Source: Rhodosporidiobolus odoratus
Lineage: Eukaryota; Basidiomycota; Microbotryomycetes; Sporidiobolales; Sporidiobolaceae
Length of the DNA stretch: 64,000 bases
Assembly (NCBI GenBank): GCA_034387635.1
Contig: JAOANU010000002.1
Coordinates: 1,116,001 to 1,180,000 of the forward strand
Direction: 5' to 3'
The notes under the pieces are model-generated. The model did not search any database. It saw only the letters and a program-made list of their open reading frames with translations, and had not been told where the DNA came from. The position numbers were made by a program, and so were the translations under genes. Shown piece after piece: positions 13,371 through 25,763 of this stretch (the stretch's first letter is position 1; every line of letters begins with the position of its first letter).

Positions 13371-13584
13371 AATGTAGCCCTACGCGCAGACTGATGTAAC
13401 TATTCGCTCCATTGTAGCAACCTCTTTCGACGCTAGTAGTCGCTGAGAGGTAGGGTTCTTCTGAGGCAGAAGCGGCAATATATGTTGGCCTTCGCAGCGC
13501 CCTCAGATACGCCCTCTGGTTCACTATTGTGGCGCCGCCGGGCATGAAAGTAATCCGAAGCGCGCCTCTCAGATTGCACCCCTC

Positions 13585-16340
13585 TCACTTGACGCAAAAG
13601 AACGACAACCCCCACCTAGCCCTTTCAACCTCATCCAAAAGCTGCCGATCATCACTTTCCATCCACCTATCCTCGTCCTCAATCTCACTCTGCTTAACCG
13701 TCTTCCACAACCGATCAAACTTGGCTTTCTTGGCTGAAAGGCGACTCATCTCGCGAGGGTCGCCGTGGCCAGAGAAGATGATTAGGGCGGTGAGAGGTGG
13801 GAGGGCGGCGTGAAGCTTGGTTAGTTGGGCGTTGAGAGAGGAGAAGGCTGCGGCGGTAGCTTCCGGGGAAGGAGGGGAGGACGCGGCGGAGGACGCTGCA
13901 GAATCGGCTGGCATGGCGGGAGATGGAGGGACCTGGTCGGCAGCAGGAATGGCAGAGTTGACGGACGTGGCAGCCTTGGCGTTCGGGGTATTGGTGTTTT
14001 GGGACCCTGTGGAGAACGATGACTAGATGAGCCAGCAGCAGAGCGAAAACTGGCAGGTGATGGTAACGTACAGCCAAGGGTGTGAGAAAGGTCCATAAAA
14101 CGAGCGATAGTCAGGTCGTGCGTGGAGACCGAGTCGAGGAGACCTTGCAAGACCTGCGGCAAGAAGGATTAGCGTGAGAGGCCTGTCGAAGGGCAAAGTG
14201 TGATGCGCACCTCGTCATCATTGGAGCAGGCAATTGCGGTGGTCGCCTTTGCTCCATGCCACTGGCCCGGCGTGCCGTGATCGACTACAGCCGACGTTCT
14301 CGGATCGTTTCCTCGTTCAATGCGCTCGAAGACGGTTTCTTGGTCGGTAACGAACTCGCCAAATCCCGGCCCTGCGGCGTGGGAGAGAGTGTGTCAGCTT
14401 ATGCACAGGCGTTGGAAGGTGCAAGCAAGTCGGTCGCGACATGAACCTCTAGGCCAAAGCAAGAAAACATCGGAGGAAACGCAACGCACCCTTCTCCATC
14501 TTCAGCCTAACGAGCTCCACCGCCGCCCATGCGTCCTCTTCCGAGTCGTGTCCGCCACTGGGATCCCCATCCGGAAGCTGGGCCTGAATCTCCTTCTTGA
14601 GCCATTTTTGCGCGAGCCATTTGAGCGAGGCTTTGAAGGGAGGGCCGCGAGGGTGTTGGTAGAGGACGGAGGTATCGATGACGTGAGTATGAATGAGCTG
14701 TGCGTGTGAGGGGGATAGCGGAGCGGGGACGAAGCAGAAGGGCGAAAGTGATGATGGGTCAGCGATTTGACGTTTGATGAGAGGAAGGTGGACGCGCACC
14801 TTCAGCACACGGAGATCACACTCGAGGGAGTGACCGATGAGCACCGTGTTGTAGTCAAGAAGCTGGGTCAAGTCTTGCTGCACTTCCTCAAGAGTTGTAG
14901 TCACGCCCTCGAGCTTTTCAGCGGTGATGCCGGAGAAGCTGCAGAATAACGCGCAGGCGTCAGGTCGGGGCACAGCTCACGTGGTGGGGAGAGCACTTAC
15001 CGCGTCAAGTAGTCGAGAATCGGCTTCTGCGGCTTGACGAGTTTGTCGTAGATGCGCTTGCCGCTGAAGTCGACGACACTCAGTCGAGTAAGCTCGGATC
15101 CGTCAGCAGTGAGGCACTGCAATCGCAAATCAATCAGAATGCGCAAGATTGAACGTAAGGGAAAGGGCTCACCATCTCACAATCCAAGCCCAAGGCCCTC
15201 GTTTTCTGCCCGTCCTTCTTGGGTTGATAAGGTGCCTCGATCCACCCGTCAGCGCGCTTCCAGTCCTCGAAGCTGAAGCGAGGGTTGGTATTGGTAGGGA
15301 GAGGCGAGGGGAGAGGCGAAGGATTCGGGTAGGCTTGCTCGAGCATGTGGTCGCGAGAAAGAAGGTAGACGGCGGGGTCGGAGGTGCGCTGCAATTGACC
15401 GCCTGCAGGGTGGTGTCTGTGAGCGGTGTGCCCTCGCGAGTGCTATACGCCAAGGACTCGGCACTCACGTTCCTTCCTTGCTTTCTCCCTCCGATCCTTC
15501 TCAGCGCCGGTAAGCGGCACAGTCGTAAAGCTCTGATAGCAGCTATGCATCTTGTTTTTCTCTCCAGGTGCCCGAGTAGGGCATGCGTGTGAAAAGAGAG
15601 ACTGAAAGACGGGTAATTTGGACGAGAGGTTGTCGGAAGCAGGAGCGAGACCGAAGGGAAGGTTGGTCGAGAGCGGCGGTTGGGCGAGTCCGAGGTCTGT
15701 GGAGAGGATGCCGGGGATCATCAAGGCGACAACATGTCGGACGTTGCTCCGGTTCTGTGCAGAGCGGAAATTTGGGGATCAGTCGTGACCGTCCTGAAAG
15801 GAAAAGACAGGAATAGGGAAGGCGGACCTTGACGAAAAGCCATTGCTGCGCCTTGTCGTTCGCGAGCAGATGAAGTACGAAGTCACGGATGTCCTATGGA
15901 GTCATACAGCTTAGCCTTGCTGACTGCTAAAGCGCTGAAAATGACCAAACCAACCCTGATCTGAATCATGCGACCATTTTTGAACCCGCGAGTGTCGAAA
16001 GAGAAGCTGGGAGGATTGGCCTGTGGGTAAGTAGCACGTTGAGTTACAAGTATGCGTGCTTAGAAGGAGGAAAGGAGCGAACCAGCGCGCGTTCTTCCTC
16101 TTTCCGCCGTTTCTTCGCCTTGCCTTTCTCGACCTTGGTCATTGCCTTGTCCTCGAGCTCGTCTCCATCTCCTCCCGCGCCACTTGCAGCAGCTTCCTTT
16201 CCATCGTGCGCTCCTTCGAGGTCGTCCTGATCAAGTTTGCGTTTTTTGGATGTTGGTGAAGTAGAGCTGGCGACAATGGCGGGAGAGCCGAGGGCGGTTG
16301 AGGCGACTTTGGCTTTGGTAGCTGGGTTGCTCTTACCCAT
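13585..16340 (-). CDS. REX1: RNA exonuclease REX1 (DEDDh 3'-5' exonuclease)
   Basis: Trims 3' ends of 5S rRNA, 5.8S rRNA and tRNA precursors in the nucleus (family knowledge). The N-terminus (MGKSNPATKAK...) carries a basic stretch SKKRKLDQDD and KGKAKKRRKEEE, good nuclear signals. The exonuclease domain lies in the middle: ExoI TRALGLDCEM (Asp and Glu), ExoII GHSLECDLRVLK (Asp) and ExoIII HDSEEDAWAAVEL (His and Asp), so the full DEDDh set is present. Between ExoI and ExoII are LTRLSVVDFSGKRIYDKLVKP and ITAEKLEGVTTTLEEV, typical of REX1. The C-terminal part (from about SVSTHDLTIARFMDLSHTLG) is Ala/Ser-rich and less conserved. About nine exons. The stop at 13585 faces EFL1 with a 214-base gap. 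It shares a 147-bp divergent promoter with the MAPKKK gene. Confidence 0.9.
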
Positions 16341-16487
16341 TCTTGCAGTCTAGCCTTTGCTTGTACAGCCGAAGAGTGCGATGGTGAATCCCAAGTCTGC
16401 CTTCGCTCATCTTGATCAACTTCAACTTCTCTCCTTTCATTGCAACCTGCTTGAATAGGGATCGACGCATTCAGAACACCACGAGCA
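16341..16487. promoter_or_regulatory. Short bidirectional promoter, REX1 / SSK2
   Basis: Only 147 bases separate the two divergent ATGs, so the genes must share regulatory DNA. No motif stands out apart from pyrimidine-rich leader sequence on the SSK2 side. Confidence 0.5.
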
Positions 16488-19400
16488 ATGCCTTCGCGCG
16501 CCCCTCCCTCTGCTTCGGCAGCCGCAGTCGCCCGCGCCAATGCAAAGGCTCAACGCCAGGCCTCTATCGAAGCATCTCATGCCATATCAAAACGCAGAGC
16601 TTCAGGTCGTTCGTTCGTTGGGATAAGCAGAGGAGGTGATGGTGGTCCAGTGTCCGTCAATCCGCATCCTGTTCTCCCCCCCGCTGTCTACTCACGACTG
16701 GCGCCCCGCAGCCATGGAGCCATGTACGATTCCGAAGACGACCCCGATCGCCTGTACTACTCTCGCGGTCTTGGTCGACTAGACTCGGATGAAGATAGCT
16801 ATGACGAGGGAAGCGACGGACTCGGAGATGGAGCTCTAGGTTGGGAAGAGGACGATGTGCGTTTTCTTCCTGCTCAGGCCAACTCGCGACTTGCGCCTTC
16901 CTCTATAGCAAAGTATGCTAACGCGCGGGGGTACTGCTCAGGGCGAAGAAAATGAGGACGGCGATCCGGAGGACGAAGAACACTTCGGCCGTTTCACCGC
17001 AACTTCGAATTACCGTCGCCCTTCCCTCACCTACGAGATCAACCCTCCCGACTTCGTTGCTCTGCATGACGATTCCGGCACCGATACTAGTGAAGACACA
17101 GCCGACGTCAAAGCACGCTTCGAATGGCAACACATGCTCAACAACGTTCTCTCCGGCAACGTCCTGAAAAGCGAAAAGACCCGTCTTTCAACCGCCTCCC
17201 TCTCCGGCACGAAAAGCTTGAAAAATGGGTTTACGGACGGATTCAGCAGTGGACGCCGGCAACGGGCCTACGCCATCTGGCTACTCTTGCGAGCAAAGGT
17301 TCGAGGAAGGACGGCGGACGAGGAGAGTCGGTTCCTCGAAGAAGCGCGGGCGAGGGTGGACGATGTCATCGACGAGATCTCCAAGTTCCGCGTCGCCGAT
17401 CTCGAACAGCAAGAAGGCGGTATACAGCTCGATGCCGCGGTTCGCCAGAGAAACGCCGGCGATCAGGTCGCGGGTCTCCTCAAGCGGGTCGACTGGTGTG
17501 AGACGCTCTACCCCTCCCGCAAAGCGCTCTCGCAGGAGAAGGAGCGCTTCACGGAGGAGGGGATCATCCGGCGGCTGGATGCTCTGCGCGCCTGGCAACA
17601 GATCACTCGGCGATTGAAGGTTACGGTTGGTATTCTTCGCAAGTGGACAGGGGGAGACTGGGAGAAGCTCTCGACGCTTCTCACCCCGGAGGAGAAGCAG
17701 ACGACACCGACGAGCGGCCACGCTGCTGGAGCATCAGCAGGAGCAGGAGGACGCGCAGGCGCAGCGGCCGGAGCTGCAGCGAAGGATCGCGGCTTCGTCG
17801 CCTCTATCGTTCGGGAGGATAGTCTAGCGAAGACGTTCGAGAAGCGCATCCTCACCGACCTCTTCACGCTCGTCGACACCGCCAAGAGTGCCGCCATCGA
17901 ACTGCAGTCCTACTTCACCGCGATGAACCTGCCCGGTTTTACCGACGATCTGTTCCGCCTCGCCATCTTCCCCTCCCGTCTTGCTCAGGAAGCTCTTCGT
18001 ACTACCCTCGACTCCGTCTCCAACATCCGCGACCCTTCGGTTGTCCTCATCGACCAGCTCACGAATGACCTTCGCAAAGGCCTCGAGGTCGCCTGCCAGA
18101 TCAAGCGGCAGTACACCGAACTAGCGACGCCGGATCCGGAAGCGGGCTGGTCGCTGCCTGAACGCGTCGAGGGGTACGAGGAAACTTTGCTGGCGACGCT
18201 GCGATTCTTCTTCAAGCTCCTCCATTGGAAGCTGAAGAGCCCGAGCAAGGCGATCTACTTCAAGGAGACTGAAATTGTTGAGAACGAGTGGGGCTTCCTA
18301 AGTAAAGTCACGGAGGAGATTGACGGGGGAGATCTGCTCGTCGGCGAGCATTTCAGGCGAGTCTTCCATTACTGAGCCTTTCCGTGCGCCGCTTACCTTG
18401 ACTTGTCTCGACAGTACTCTCACCCACCGTCTCCTTGCCCGCGTTATGAGCTACTTCGAAACACAGCTTCAAGTTCTTGAGACTCGCGAGATGACCGCGC
18501 AGGAAATGTCGAGGTGGTTCAGTCAAACTCTCGATAACGTTCGCGCTCGACATCGCAAACTTCTTCGCTTCGGACGGTAAGCCTGTCTCGCTCCTTTCCT
18601 CGAGTGTGTTCGCTGACTCGCACCGTCTGTAGCTCCATGCTTCTACGCTTCGAGAACTCCGCCGAATACACCCTCGACAACATTGACCTCACCGCCTTCA
18701 TGAACTCCCTCATCGCCTCCGACCACTTCATGATCTACACGGGTCTCTACGAAGGCGAAGGCACCTATATCGTCGGCGACCCTTCCCTTCACGACCACCC
18801 CGACATCGTCCGGCAGATCCTCGTCCGCTGCTTCAGCAACGATACCCAAGGCGATGCGCCCGAATCACCAGATCACCCTATGCACTACGTCCTCCTCCTC
18901 TCCCCTCGCGAGTCTTTCATCTGGACCGGCCGCGTCATGAACCTCGAGCTCAACAAGGTCGACTTCGACCTTCGCGAGAAGCGAGTTCGCGTCGTTTCCG
19001 ATGGCCCGGCTGCTCGACTCGCTCGCTCGAAGCAGACATTCGTAGACATGTTCCCTGCCTTCCGAAGAAACGCCGCCGTCGAGCAGAAGGCCCATCTCGC
19101 GACCGTCAATCGCGAGACCCGCAAGATTGGCCGCGCGATTTTCCGTCTCGCCGAGACCGTCCTTAGCGCGTTCGACCGAGTACGCGCTGTCTCTCTCCGA
19201 AGACCAGGACAAGGTCAAGATCTCCTCGGAAGCTACTTCAGTTTCGCCGCCGACCTCGGCGTCCGCTCTCTCCGTTACCTTGAACCCGCCCTACGAAACC
19301 GCTTCCTCCTTGCCCTCATGGGATTCTCCATCAAGTGGATTGCCTTCATCTGCGACGACTGCGTTCCCACCGACCCGCGAACGTTCAAGTGGGCCGTTGC

Positions 19401-21264
19401 CGCCCTCGAGTTCGCCATGAGCATGACCAAGAACGACAACATCCTCAAGTTCAGCGAGAACGAGTTTGCTCTCCTCCGGTCCAAGGTCGCAAGTTGCATG
19501 ACACTCCTCATCTCGCACTTTGACATTCTCGGCGCTCGGTCGAGCTATGAGGCAAAGAAGGAGCAGGAACGGATTGACGCGGCGAGGTTGGCGACTAAGC
19601 AGCAGCTGTCGGCGAGGTTGACTGCGCTCAAGGAGAATCGTCGAAAGGAGGACGACAACGATCAGTCGAGCGGTGGGTCGCTCCAGATGGTCTGGGAGCA
19701 GCGAATGGAGGCGTTGAAGGATCTTGAGGAAGCTCGCGCTGCGGTCGAAGCAGGTGGCCGTGTCGTCGGACGAGTCCTCGACCACAATCTTGCCGAAGAT
19801 CGCTCGCTCGCCTTCCTCGCTTCTTCCTCCCTCTCCAACATCTCCCTCCGATGGCAGCAAGGCAAGTTCATCGGTGGCGGTAGTTTCGGCAACGTCTACC
19901 TCGCCGTCAACCTCGATTCGGGTGAAGAACTCGCCGTCAAGGAGATCCGATTCCAGGACCTTCAGTCGGCACCACACCTTGTCAAGACGATCCGCGACGA
20001 GATGAAGGTTATGGAAATGCTTCGTCACGACAACATCGTTCAGTACTACGGTATCGAGGTTCATCGCGACAAAGTCTACATCTTCGAAGAGTACTGTCCC
20101 GGTGGGAGTCTCGCCAACCTTCTCGAGCATGGCCGCATCGAGGACGAGATCATCATCCAGATCTACGCTCTGCAGATGCTGAGCGGTCTCATCTACCTAC
20201 ATTCTCAAAACGTTGTTCATCGTGACATTAAGCCTGACAGTGAGTCTCGTGAGCTCTCTTCTCTATCCACTGTGACTAATGCCCCTCGGCTCTCGCAGAC
20301 ATCCTTCTCGACGGCAATGGTACGATCAAGTACGTCGACTTCGGTGCGGCCAAAGTTCTTGCCAAGAACCAAAAGACGCTCGCTTCCCGTTCTCGTCTGG
20401 GCGGCGCCACCCGAGGTCGCGCAACACTCGGCATCGACGGTGCACCTGCCGATGCCAACTCGCTCACCGGAACGCCGATGTACTTGTCGCCCGAGACGGT
20501 CAAGGGAGAGCGGAGGGGGAAAATGGGAGCGATGGATGTTTGGGCGGTTGGGTGTGTTATTCTCGAGTGTGCGACGGGTCAGAGACCTTGGAGTAACCTC
20601 GACAATGAGTGGTACGTCTCTTCTCCTTACACTTTTGGCTTAATCCGCTTCCTCCTCACTCACTATTTGATCGATACCGTTTGACAGGGCCATCATGTTC
20701 CACATCGGTATCGCCGTCCAGCACCCTCCCCTCCCCGAAGCGCACCAACTCTCCGAGCTCGGCATCGACTTTATTCGCCAATGCCTCAACATCGACCCGG
20801 ACCAACGACCCTCTGCCGAAGAACTCATGCTTCACCCTTGGATCCAGGAAGCGACGGCAACCATCTCTTCAGCGTACGAGGAGGAGAGCGCCTTGACGAG
20901 TAGTTTAAGAAGCAGCTCGAGTAGTTGGGGTGGGCAGCAGAGTACGGCGGAGTCTTCCTTTGCGGGCGAGGCGGACGCAGCGAATGGGACGATCGCGGAA
21001 GAAGATGAGGAGGATGAGGGTGTGACGTCGCAGGATTACGCAGAAGGCGCGTATGGGGAGGGCGACTTCCCGGAGGAGCAGGAGGGCGAGTATGCTGAGG
21101 AGGAAGGGGAGTTTGTCGAGCAGGAAGAAGCGCGCGATGACGACGATACGCCACAACCATCTGAAGAAGCAACCCCCCACCCGACTCAGTCTTACAAGGC
21201 GCACGGTGATCAACTCGGTCCTCTACAGGAGGAACCGGAGGAGGAAGAAGCGACGGACGTGTAG
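16488..21264 (+). CDS. SSK2: MAP kinase kinase kinase, SSK2/SSK22/Wis4 type (HOG pathway)
   Basis: Phosphorylates the Pbs2-type MAPKK in the osmostress cascade (family knowledge). The N-terminal 400 residues are acidic and disordered, then a long helical regulatory domain follows (ARFEWQHMLNNVLSGNVLKSEKTRL and onward), conserved in SSK2/MEKK4 proteins. The kinase domain starts WQQGKFIGGGSFGNVYLAVN and has AVKEIRFQDL (catalytic Lys), VVHRDIKPDNILL, VDFGAAKVL (DFG) and GTPMYLSPE. It ends at HPWIQEA, followed by a Glu-rich acidic tail of about 130 residues. Exon 1 joins exon 2 at 16857/16953. One intron, 18357-18414, has a GC donor (AG|GCGAGT) and is needed to keep the frame. Another interrupts the catalytic loop after KPD. 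Total length is about 1,480 residues. The inserted Gly/Arg/Ala-rich segment before GTPMYLSPE in the activation loop is longer than in animal MEKK4. Confidence 0.93.
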
Positions 21265-21321
21265 GAGGCTTAGGTTGGCCATCCCCATCTCATCTCTCGT
21301 TTTGCCGTATATATACACAAT

Positions 21322-22501
21322 TTAGCTGTTCGGTCTGAGGGTCTTGTTGTAAATGCATAGCCTCGTTCTTGCCGTTCTTACTGCGTTTCGCTTGTGTCTG
21401 GTCGAAAGAAGGAGAAGGGGGAGAAGGCGAAGAACCTTCCGATTGCACGCAAGCCTGCCCTCATTATGTACTCCTCGTCGCTCGGTGGCCTCGCAAGTTG
21501 TGTGAAGCCTCCAACGTGGCTGGACATCCTTCAATTCGAGCGTCTTGTACTTGCACGTCGCTTTAGAGGTAGAGGGGTCTGGAGCGGCCGAAGAGGGTTG
21601 TGCTGGTTCTCTGCAGGAGATAGCTGGTGGAGGAGTGCGCTCAATCTCGAGGGGCTCGAGGTGGAAGGTTCGAATACGACTGCAGAAACGCTTGCGAGCG
21701 TCTGCCGGTGTGCGGAAGTCAATGTCCGCAAGGACAGACTCGTCGGCTTGATAAGGTCGACCGCCATTGGCTTCAATCTCTGAAGGCTGGAAGTCTAGGA
21801 GGGAGGGGTCTTGCGCGCGGACGCGGTCGTCGGGTTGCTCGAGAATAAAGAAAAGATTATCGGGAGGCAGAGCGAGATCAAACGATGATAGGACGGCGTG
21901 GGCATCCTGTAGAACTGACAGAATCCTTGAGATTCTTGAGGGACTTGGGCACGAAACGAGGAGAGACTCACTTGTATCCTCTCGCCCACCCAGACTTTAC
22001 TCGGGCTACAATCCGCAGAGAGCGTCAGTCCTATGCAGTTTTCGCGCTTCCACATATCGAGCACATCACTCCAGTTGTCGACGCCAGCCCAGCAACCGCG
22101 ATTGAGGATACGCAGCACGAAGCAGATGTCGTCCTCTGCTTTTTCCTGCTCGAGGTCGACGAGCTTGTCCCTGACGAGTTGCCATACCTCAGCTGGAGTA
22201 CGCTCGACGGCCGAAGTCGGTCTGCTCTCACACTGGGTTTGTCAATTTCCTTGACGGCGGCGAAGTGAGACGAGGTTGAAGAAGCGGAAGGGAGGTTGAA
22301 GGTGGGAGAAAGCGTCGACGGCGAAGAGGAGAGACGAGGGGCGGACGGATAATCCGAAGGTGACAGAGGTGACTGATCATGAGCGGTACATTGTGCTCTT
22401 CTAAGCAGTGCAGTGTCGGGACTTGGGGCAATCTTTATCTGGTCTGTTTCACCTTCCACATTCGCCTCCGCTACACTCAAGGCTCGAGCATGCTCTCTCA
22501 C
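21322..22501 (-). CDS. Unrecognised protein, spliced model uncertain
   Basis: Three open stretches follow one another on this strand: a Ser/Pro-rich one (about 22260-22500), one reading TPAEVWQLVRDKLVDLEQEK through NRGCWAGVDNWSDVLDMWKREN (about 21990-22220), and a last one from DAHAVLSSFDLALPPDNLFF to the stop near 21322. The last junction is a clean intron (GTGAGT donor after ERIQ, CTACAG acceptor). The join between the first two is unclear because the frames differ and no strong acceptor is visible. The true start may lie further upstream, near 22520-22640. I recognise no domain. The composition (charged, with scattered Trp and Cys) looks like a soluble cytoplasmic protein. The 3' end nearly touches SSK2 (58 bases). 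Confidence 0.45.
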
Positions 22502-22692
22502 CGATCCACAGAGACTTCCATTTCATGCAGTAATCAGGTGAGTCGTTCTGCGTACATTCTGGGGCGCGAGGGGTGTCGACTCGCGGGACTTCCTGAACAG
22601 CGTCAGACACAGCTGTTGCTGGCGGAGTCCACACAGATGCGTGGGACTCGTCCGGAAGGACGATACTGACCGTGTCTTGAGACTTCCCTTAG

Positions 22693-23477
22693 ATGCTGCA
22701 GGACCGCCTCACTGCCTCCCCCTCCCCCTCCCTTTCAAGGCAAATACTGGCGCATCGGAAGCCGATGCCAGAACGTCCGCCACAGCTTCGCATCGTCTAC
22801 GATCCATATTCCTTGCCGCTCTGCCTCCCACCCAGTCTACCCGATTTCCCCTTGCTCCTACTCGACCCACCGCCCGTCTCGGTACCGAACTCGTCCACGA
22901 ATAACAGCGACGCCCACTCTCTTCCGTCAGCGCGGTGGACCTACGGCCTTGAACTGGTCTATCAAGCCTACGATCGCCAGACCTGGCCGTCTCTGCAACG
23001 CGACGAGGAGAATGATGTGGTTATGCTGCGAATCGGCATGTTGAACCTCCGGACACTGGATAATTGTTCGATATTGTTTGATCCGGCGGCACTTCCCGAG
23101 CGAATCCGAGAAGAGGAGGAGATTTGTAGGGCTGTGGAAAGACGGAGGGGAGAGAGATGGAGAAGATTATACGGTGCGCTCTCCAGTTTTGTGTTTGCTC
23201 AAGATCCATTACTGACAGGCCGCTCTCCCTCTTGACAGCTTTGCACGGCACCCGGGCTCTTTTCCTCGAGAGTCAGCGTGCTATCTTTCCGGGAGAAGAT
23301 GAAGCCTTTCTGCTCTCAAGAATTCCGGCTGGCAATCTGGTCAATCCGCCGCAGGCACCTCATGGAAGTCGTATGTCTGCTCCAGTCCTGCTCGACAATG
23401 CCATCGTCTCTTACATCCTGCTCGGTCCATATTCTAAACCACCCGCGTACGCCAACGCTGGCAGTGCGACCACTTGA
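22693..23477 (+). CDS. Unrecognised protein, two exons
   Basis: Exon 1 runs from the ATG at 22693 to a GTGCGC donor near 23174; a 65-base intron with CTTGACAG acceptor leads to exon 2 ending at 23477, giving about 240 residues. The first 60 residues are Pro/Leu-rich. The core reads RWTYGLELVYQAYDRQTWPS, then a charged helix RIREEEEICRAVERRRGERW, then RALFLESQRAIFPGEDEAFL and a hydrophobic tail. No family is recognised. The ATG directly follows a CTTAG that could be an intron acceptor, so an upstream exon is possible. It is head to head with the preceding unknown gene. Confidence 0.5.
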
Positions 23478-24204
23478 CCAGACTTCACGCATGTCATCGG
23501 AATCCGATTCTGCAACTTCCAGCAAAAGCCGCTCGTCGACAGTGTTCTCGGCTGGCAACAATGATTCGAATTCGACTTTCGGCGAGAATGCATCCTCTTC
23601 ACCCGAATCCGCCAACCCCGGTATCCTGACAACATCAACCAGCGACTGGCCCGAGATCATCTCTGCTGTTACCAGCAGGCTACTTCGTCGAAGGGCTGCG
23701 CGGGCTTGAGGGTACAGAGTTCCCTTGTCTTGCATAACTCAACAGGGACGTCATCTGACTCCGTTCTTTTTATCAGCGCAGCAATCTTCAATTGTCCTGT
23801 GCTTACCGTATGCATGTCTGTTGTTGTTGTGCTTCCTCTGGTCTGCCAGGTCTGCCTCTCGGACTGTGTACTACTATGCCCGTCCACTGTTTGCGACTTT
23901 CATGACCGGACTAGCGAGGCAGGCCTTGCGTGTCGGCTGCAGAAAATCGTTGGGAGGCTTCGAAGGAGACGTGGAGCGAGCCAGAGCTTCGCGCTTATCC
24001 TTCTGCTCTCGCCTACCGCGCGCTCACATCACCCACCTACGAACCGCGGCTCGTGCAGTCATTGCACGTGAACCTACGTCGAACAACGTGCTTACAGCGC
24101 CCTCTTGCTCTCCCGCCAGCGCGGCCTCGAAATTTGGCCCAAACAAACGGACTTTGGCCTCATACAGCTGCGAGACAGATGCAGCGTTGCCGCTCAAGCT
24201 CAAG
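23478..24204. other. Gene-poor stretch between an unknown gene and the FHA relic
   Basis: Both strands carry frames of over 100 codons here (for example + 23278-23709 and - 23316-23735). They are mutually antisense, Ser-rich and without recognisable domains or intron signals that connect them to neighbours. They may be downstream exons of the gene ending at 23477, or chance frames in GC-rich DNA. The last 200 bases probably hold the promoter of the former FHA gene. Confidence 0.35.
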
Positions 24205-25763
24205 ATGAACCGCACTCTGAGTGAGTAGAGCAGTGCCCGCTTAGAAGCGATATTGGCTGATCGTAACTTCCCTCAGCCGCGTCGACTTCATCCTCCTCGT
24301 CTTCGGTTCCCTCTTCTCCATTCATTGTCAGCACCCACCTCGACGCGGACAACGCTCCTTCCTCGCCTCTCCGATCGTCTTCAGTCGAGTTGCGCACGTC
24401 CCCCATCAATCGCCTTGCTTCTCTGCCGCCTCTTCCTCCTTCGACTCCTTCTTTTGCCCTTTCCTCTTCAGCCACCCTCGATGAGCTCGCGTCCGAGACT
24501 GCAAAGGCTCTCGAGCAACTTCCCTCGGCGCAGCCCTCCGCACCGATCGATACACCCCGAATTCTCCACCTCGAGCGAAACACGGTCCTCACCTTCGGTC
24601 GAAAGGCCAAGAAGGCCAGCACTCGACGCCCTCGCCTTCCTCGATAGGCTTTGATACCTTCATCCCCGTTCTCCTGCCAAAGAGCGCCAAGAATGTGTCT
24701 CGCCTGCATTGTTCGGCACGCATCCTCCCCGCTGAGGAGGTAGACAAGGTCATGCTCGAATTTCGGACAATGGGCATGAATGGCACGAGGGTCGACGGTG
24801 AACTCCTCCGCAAGGGCAGCGTCGGGCACTGGACCGTCGAGCCGGGTAGAGGGATGAACCTCAATTTCTGGGGAGGGTGAACTTGCTGTGACATCGTGGC
24901 TGGGTCGCAGGTTTACCTCTTGAGTGACAGCGGAGACGACTGCTCCGACCAGGCGTCGGAACCGGGTGAGTACCGCGTGCGGAGCGAGTCACTCACTTCG
25001 AGCGGAGCCTTTTCTCCCCCTCCGCGCAAATACGCTTCTCGAGCTCACTCCCCCGCCTGTTCCGCTTTCTCTGACGACGACTCTCCTTTCCGCTCATCCA
25101 CTGCACCTCCTCGCCCCTCTCTGCGGGTGCCGCGCGAGCGCACGGCCTCGTCAACTCTCTCGACCTCGACCTCGACCTCGACCTCTCCGGCCTGATCGCC
25201 TCTGCACTCGTCTTCCACCCGCGCGCCGCCGTCGCCTTGAACAAGGTCGTCCGAGCACTCCTGCAAGCAACAGGGTCGCTTTGAAAGGTACTGAGCAAGG
25301 ATGAGGCGGAGGTGGAGAAGCGGAAAGAGACGCAGGAAGGTCAGGACGAGGCGGTTGAGGCTTGGAGGGATGTTGTCGAGGAGGTGCACAGTGAGCAGGA
25401 GATGTTTGGGATGATTGACACGGTGGATTGAAGGTGAGCTCTTCTATACTTTTTTCCGCTTACAGCTTGTTCTCCTCTTCCCACCTTCTCCCCCCGTCTT
25501 ACGCCTTTGCTCCTTCTACGTCACGCTTTCAGACAATACCCTTGCACCCGGTCGTCTCGCTACGTATGTACTGACTTTGTTGTCTTCTCCAGGACGCCAC
25601 CGGTTGGTCCATCCCTCCAAACTTCTACCACGTCCCCGACGCCGACCCTTCTCCCGACCGCGTTGCCGCCCTCCATTTGTTCGTCAAGCGATTCCGAGGT
25701 GCCTGTGCGAAGGAAGGAGTGCGATACTTCTGGGCCAAGCCGAGTCTGAGGAAGAACAGGTGA
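24205..25763 (+). pseudogene. Broken FHA-domain protein gene
   Basis: Starts ATG, one short exon, a clean 56-base intron (GTGAGT...CTCAG), then a Ser/Pro-rich region and the first FHA strand VLTFGRK. From there the FHA domain continues only in another frame: FDTFIPVLLPKSAKNVSRLHCSARIL and FRTMGMNGTRVDGE, with the phosphothreonine-binding residues R, SRLHC and NGT all recognisable. The next segment (QVYLLSDSGDDCS) cannot be reached in frame by any visible intron. A further frame change follows before DLDLSGLIASALVFHPRAAVALNKV. An in-frame TGA then interrupts LLQATGSL/KVLSKDEAEVEK. A last homologous-looking exon (WSIPPNFYHVPDADPSPDRV) ends at 25763. A CTCGAC hexanucleotide repeat (25159-25185) lies at one break. 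Four or more lesions argue for a pseudogene over a sequencing slip, though I cannot exclude a poorly assembled live gene. FHA nuclear proteins such as Tos4 are the likely relatives (inference). Confidence 0.6.

Noticed and set aside
19291..20130. 279-codon minus-strand frame
   Set aside because: Antisense to the conserved kinase region of SSK2; Leu/Val/Glu-rich as expected for the complement of GC-rich coding DNA.
23316..23735. 139-codon minus-strand frame
   Set aside because: Overlaps exon 2 of the + strand gene and has no splice or domain support.
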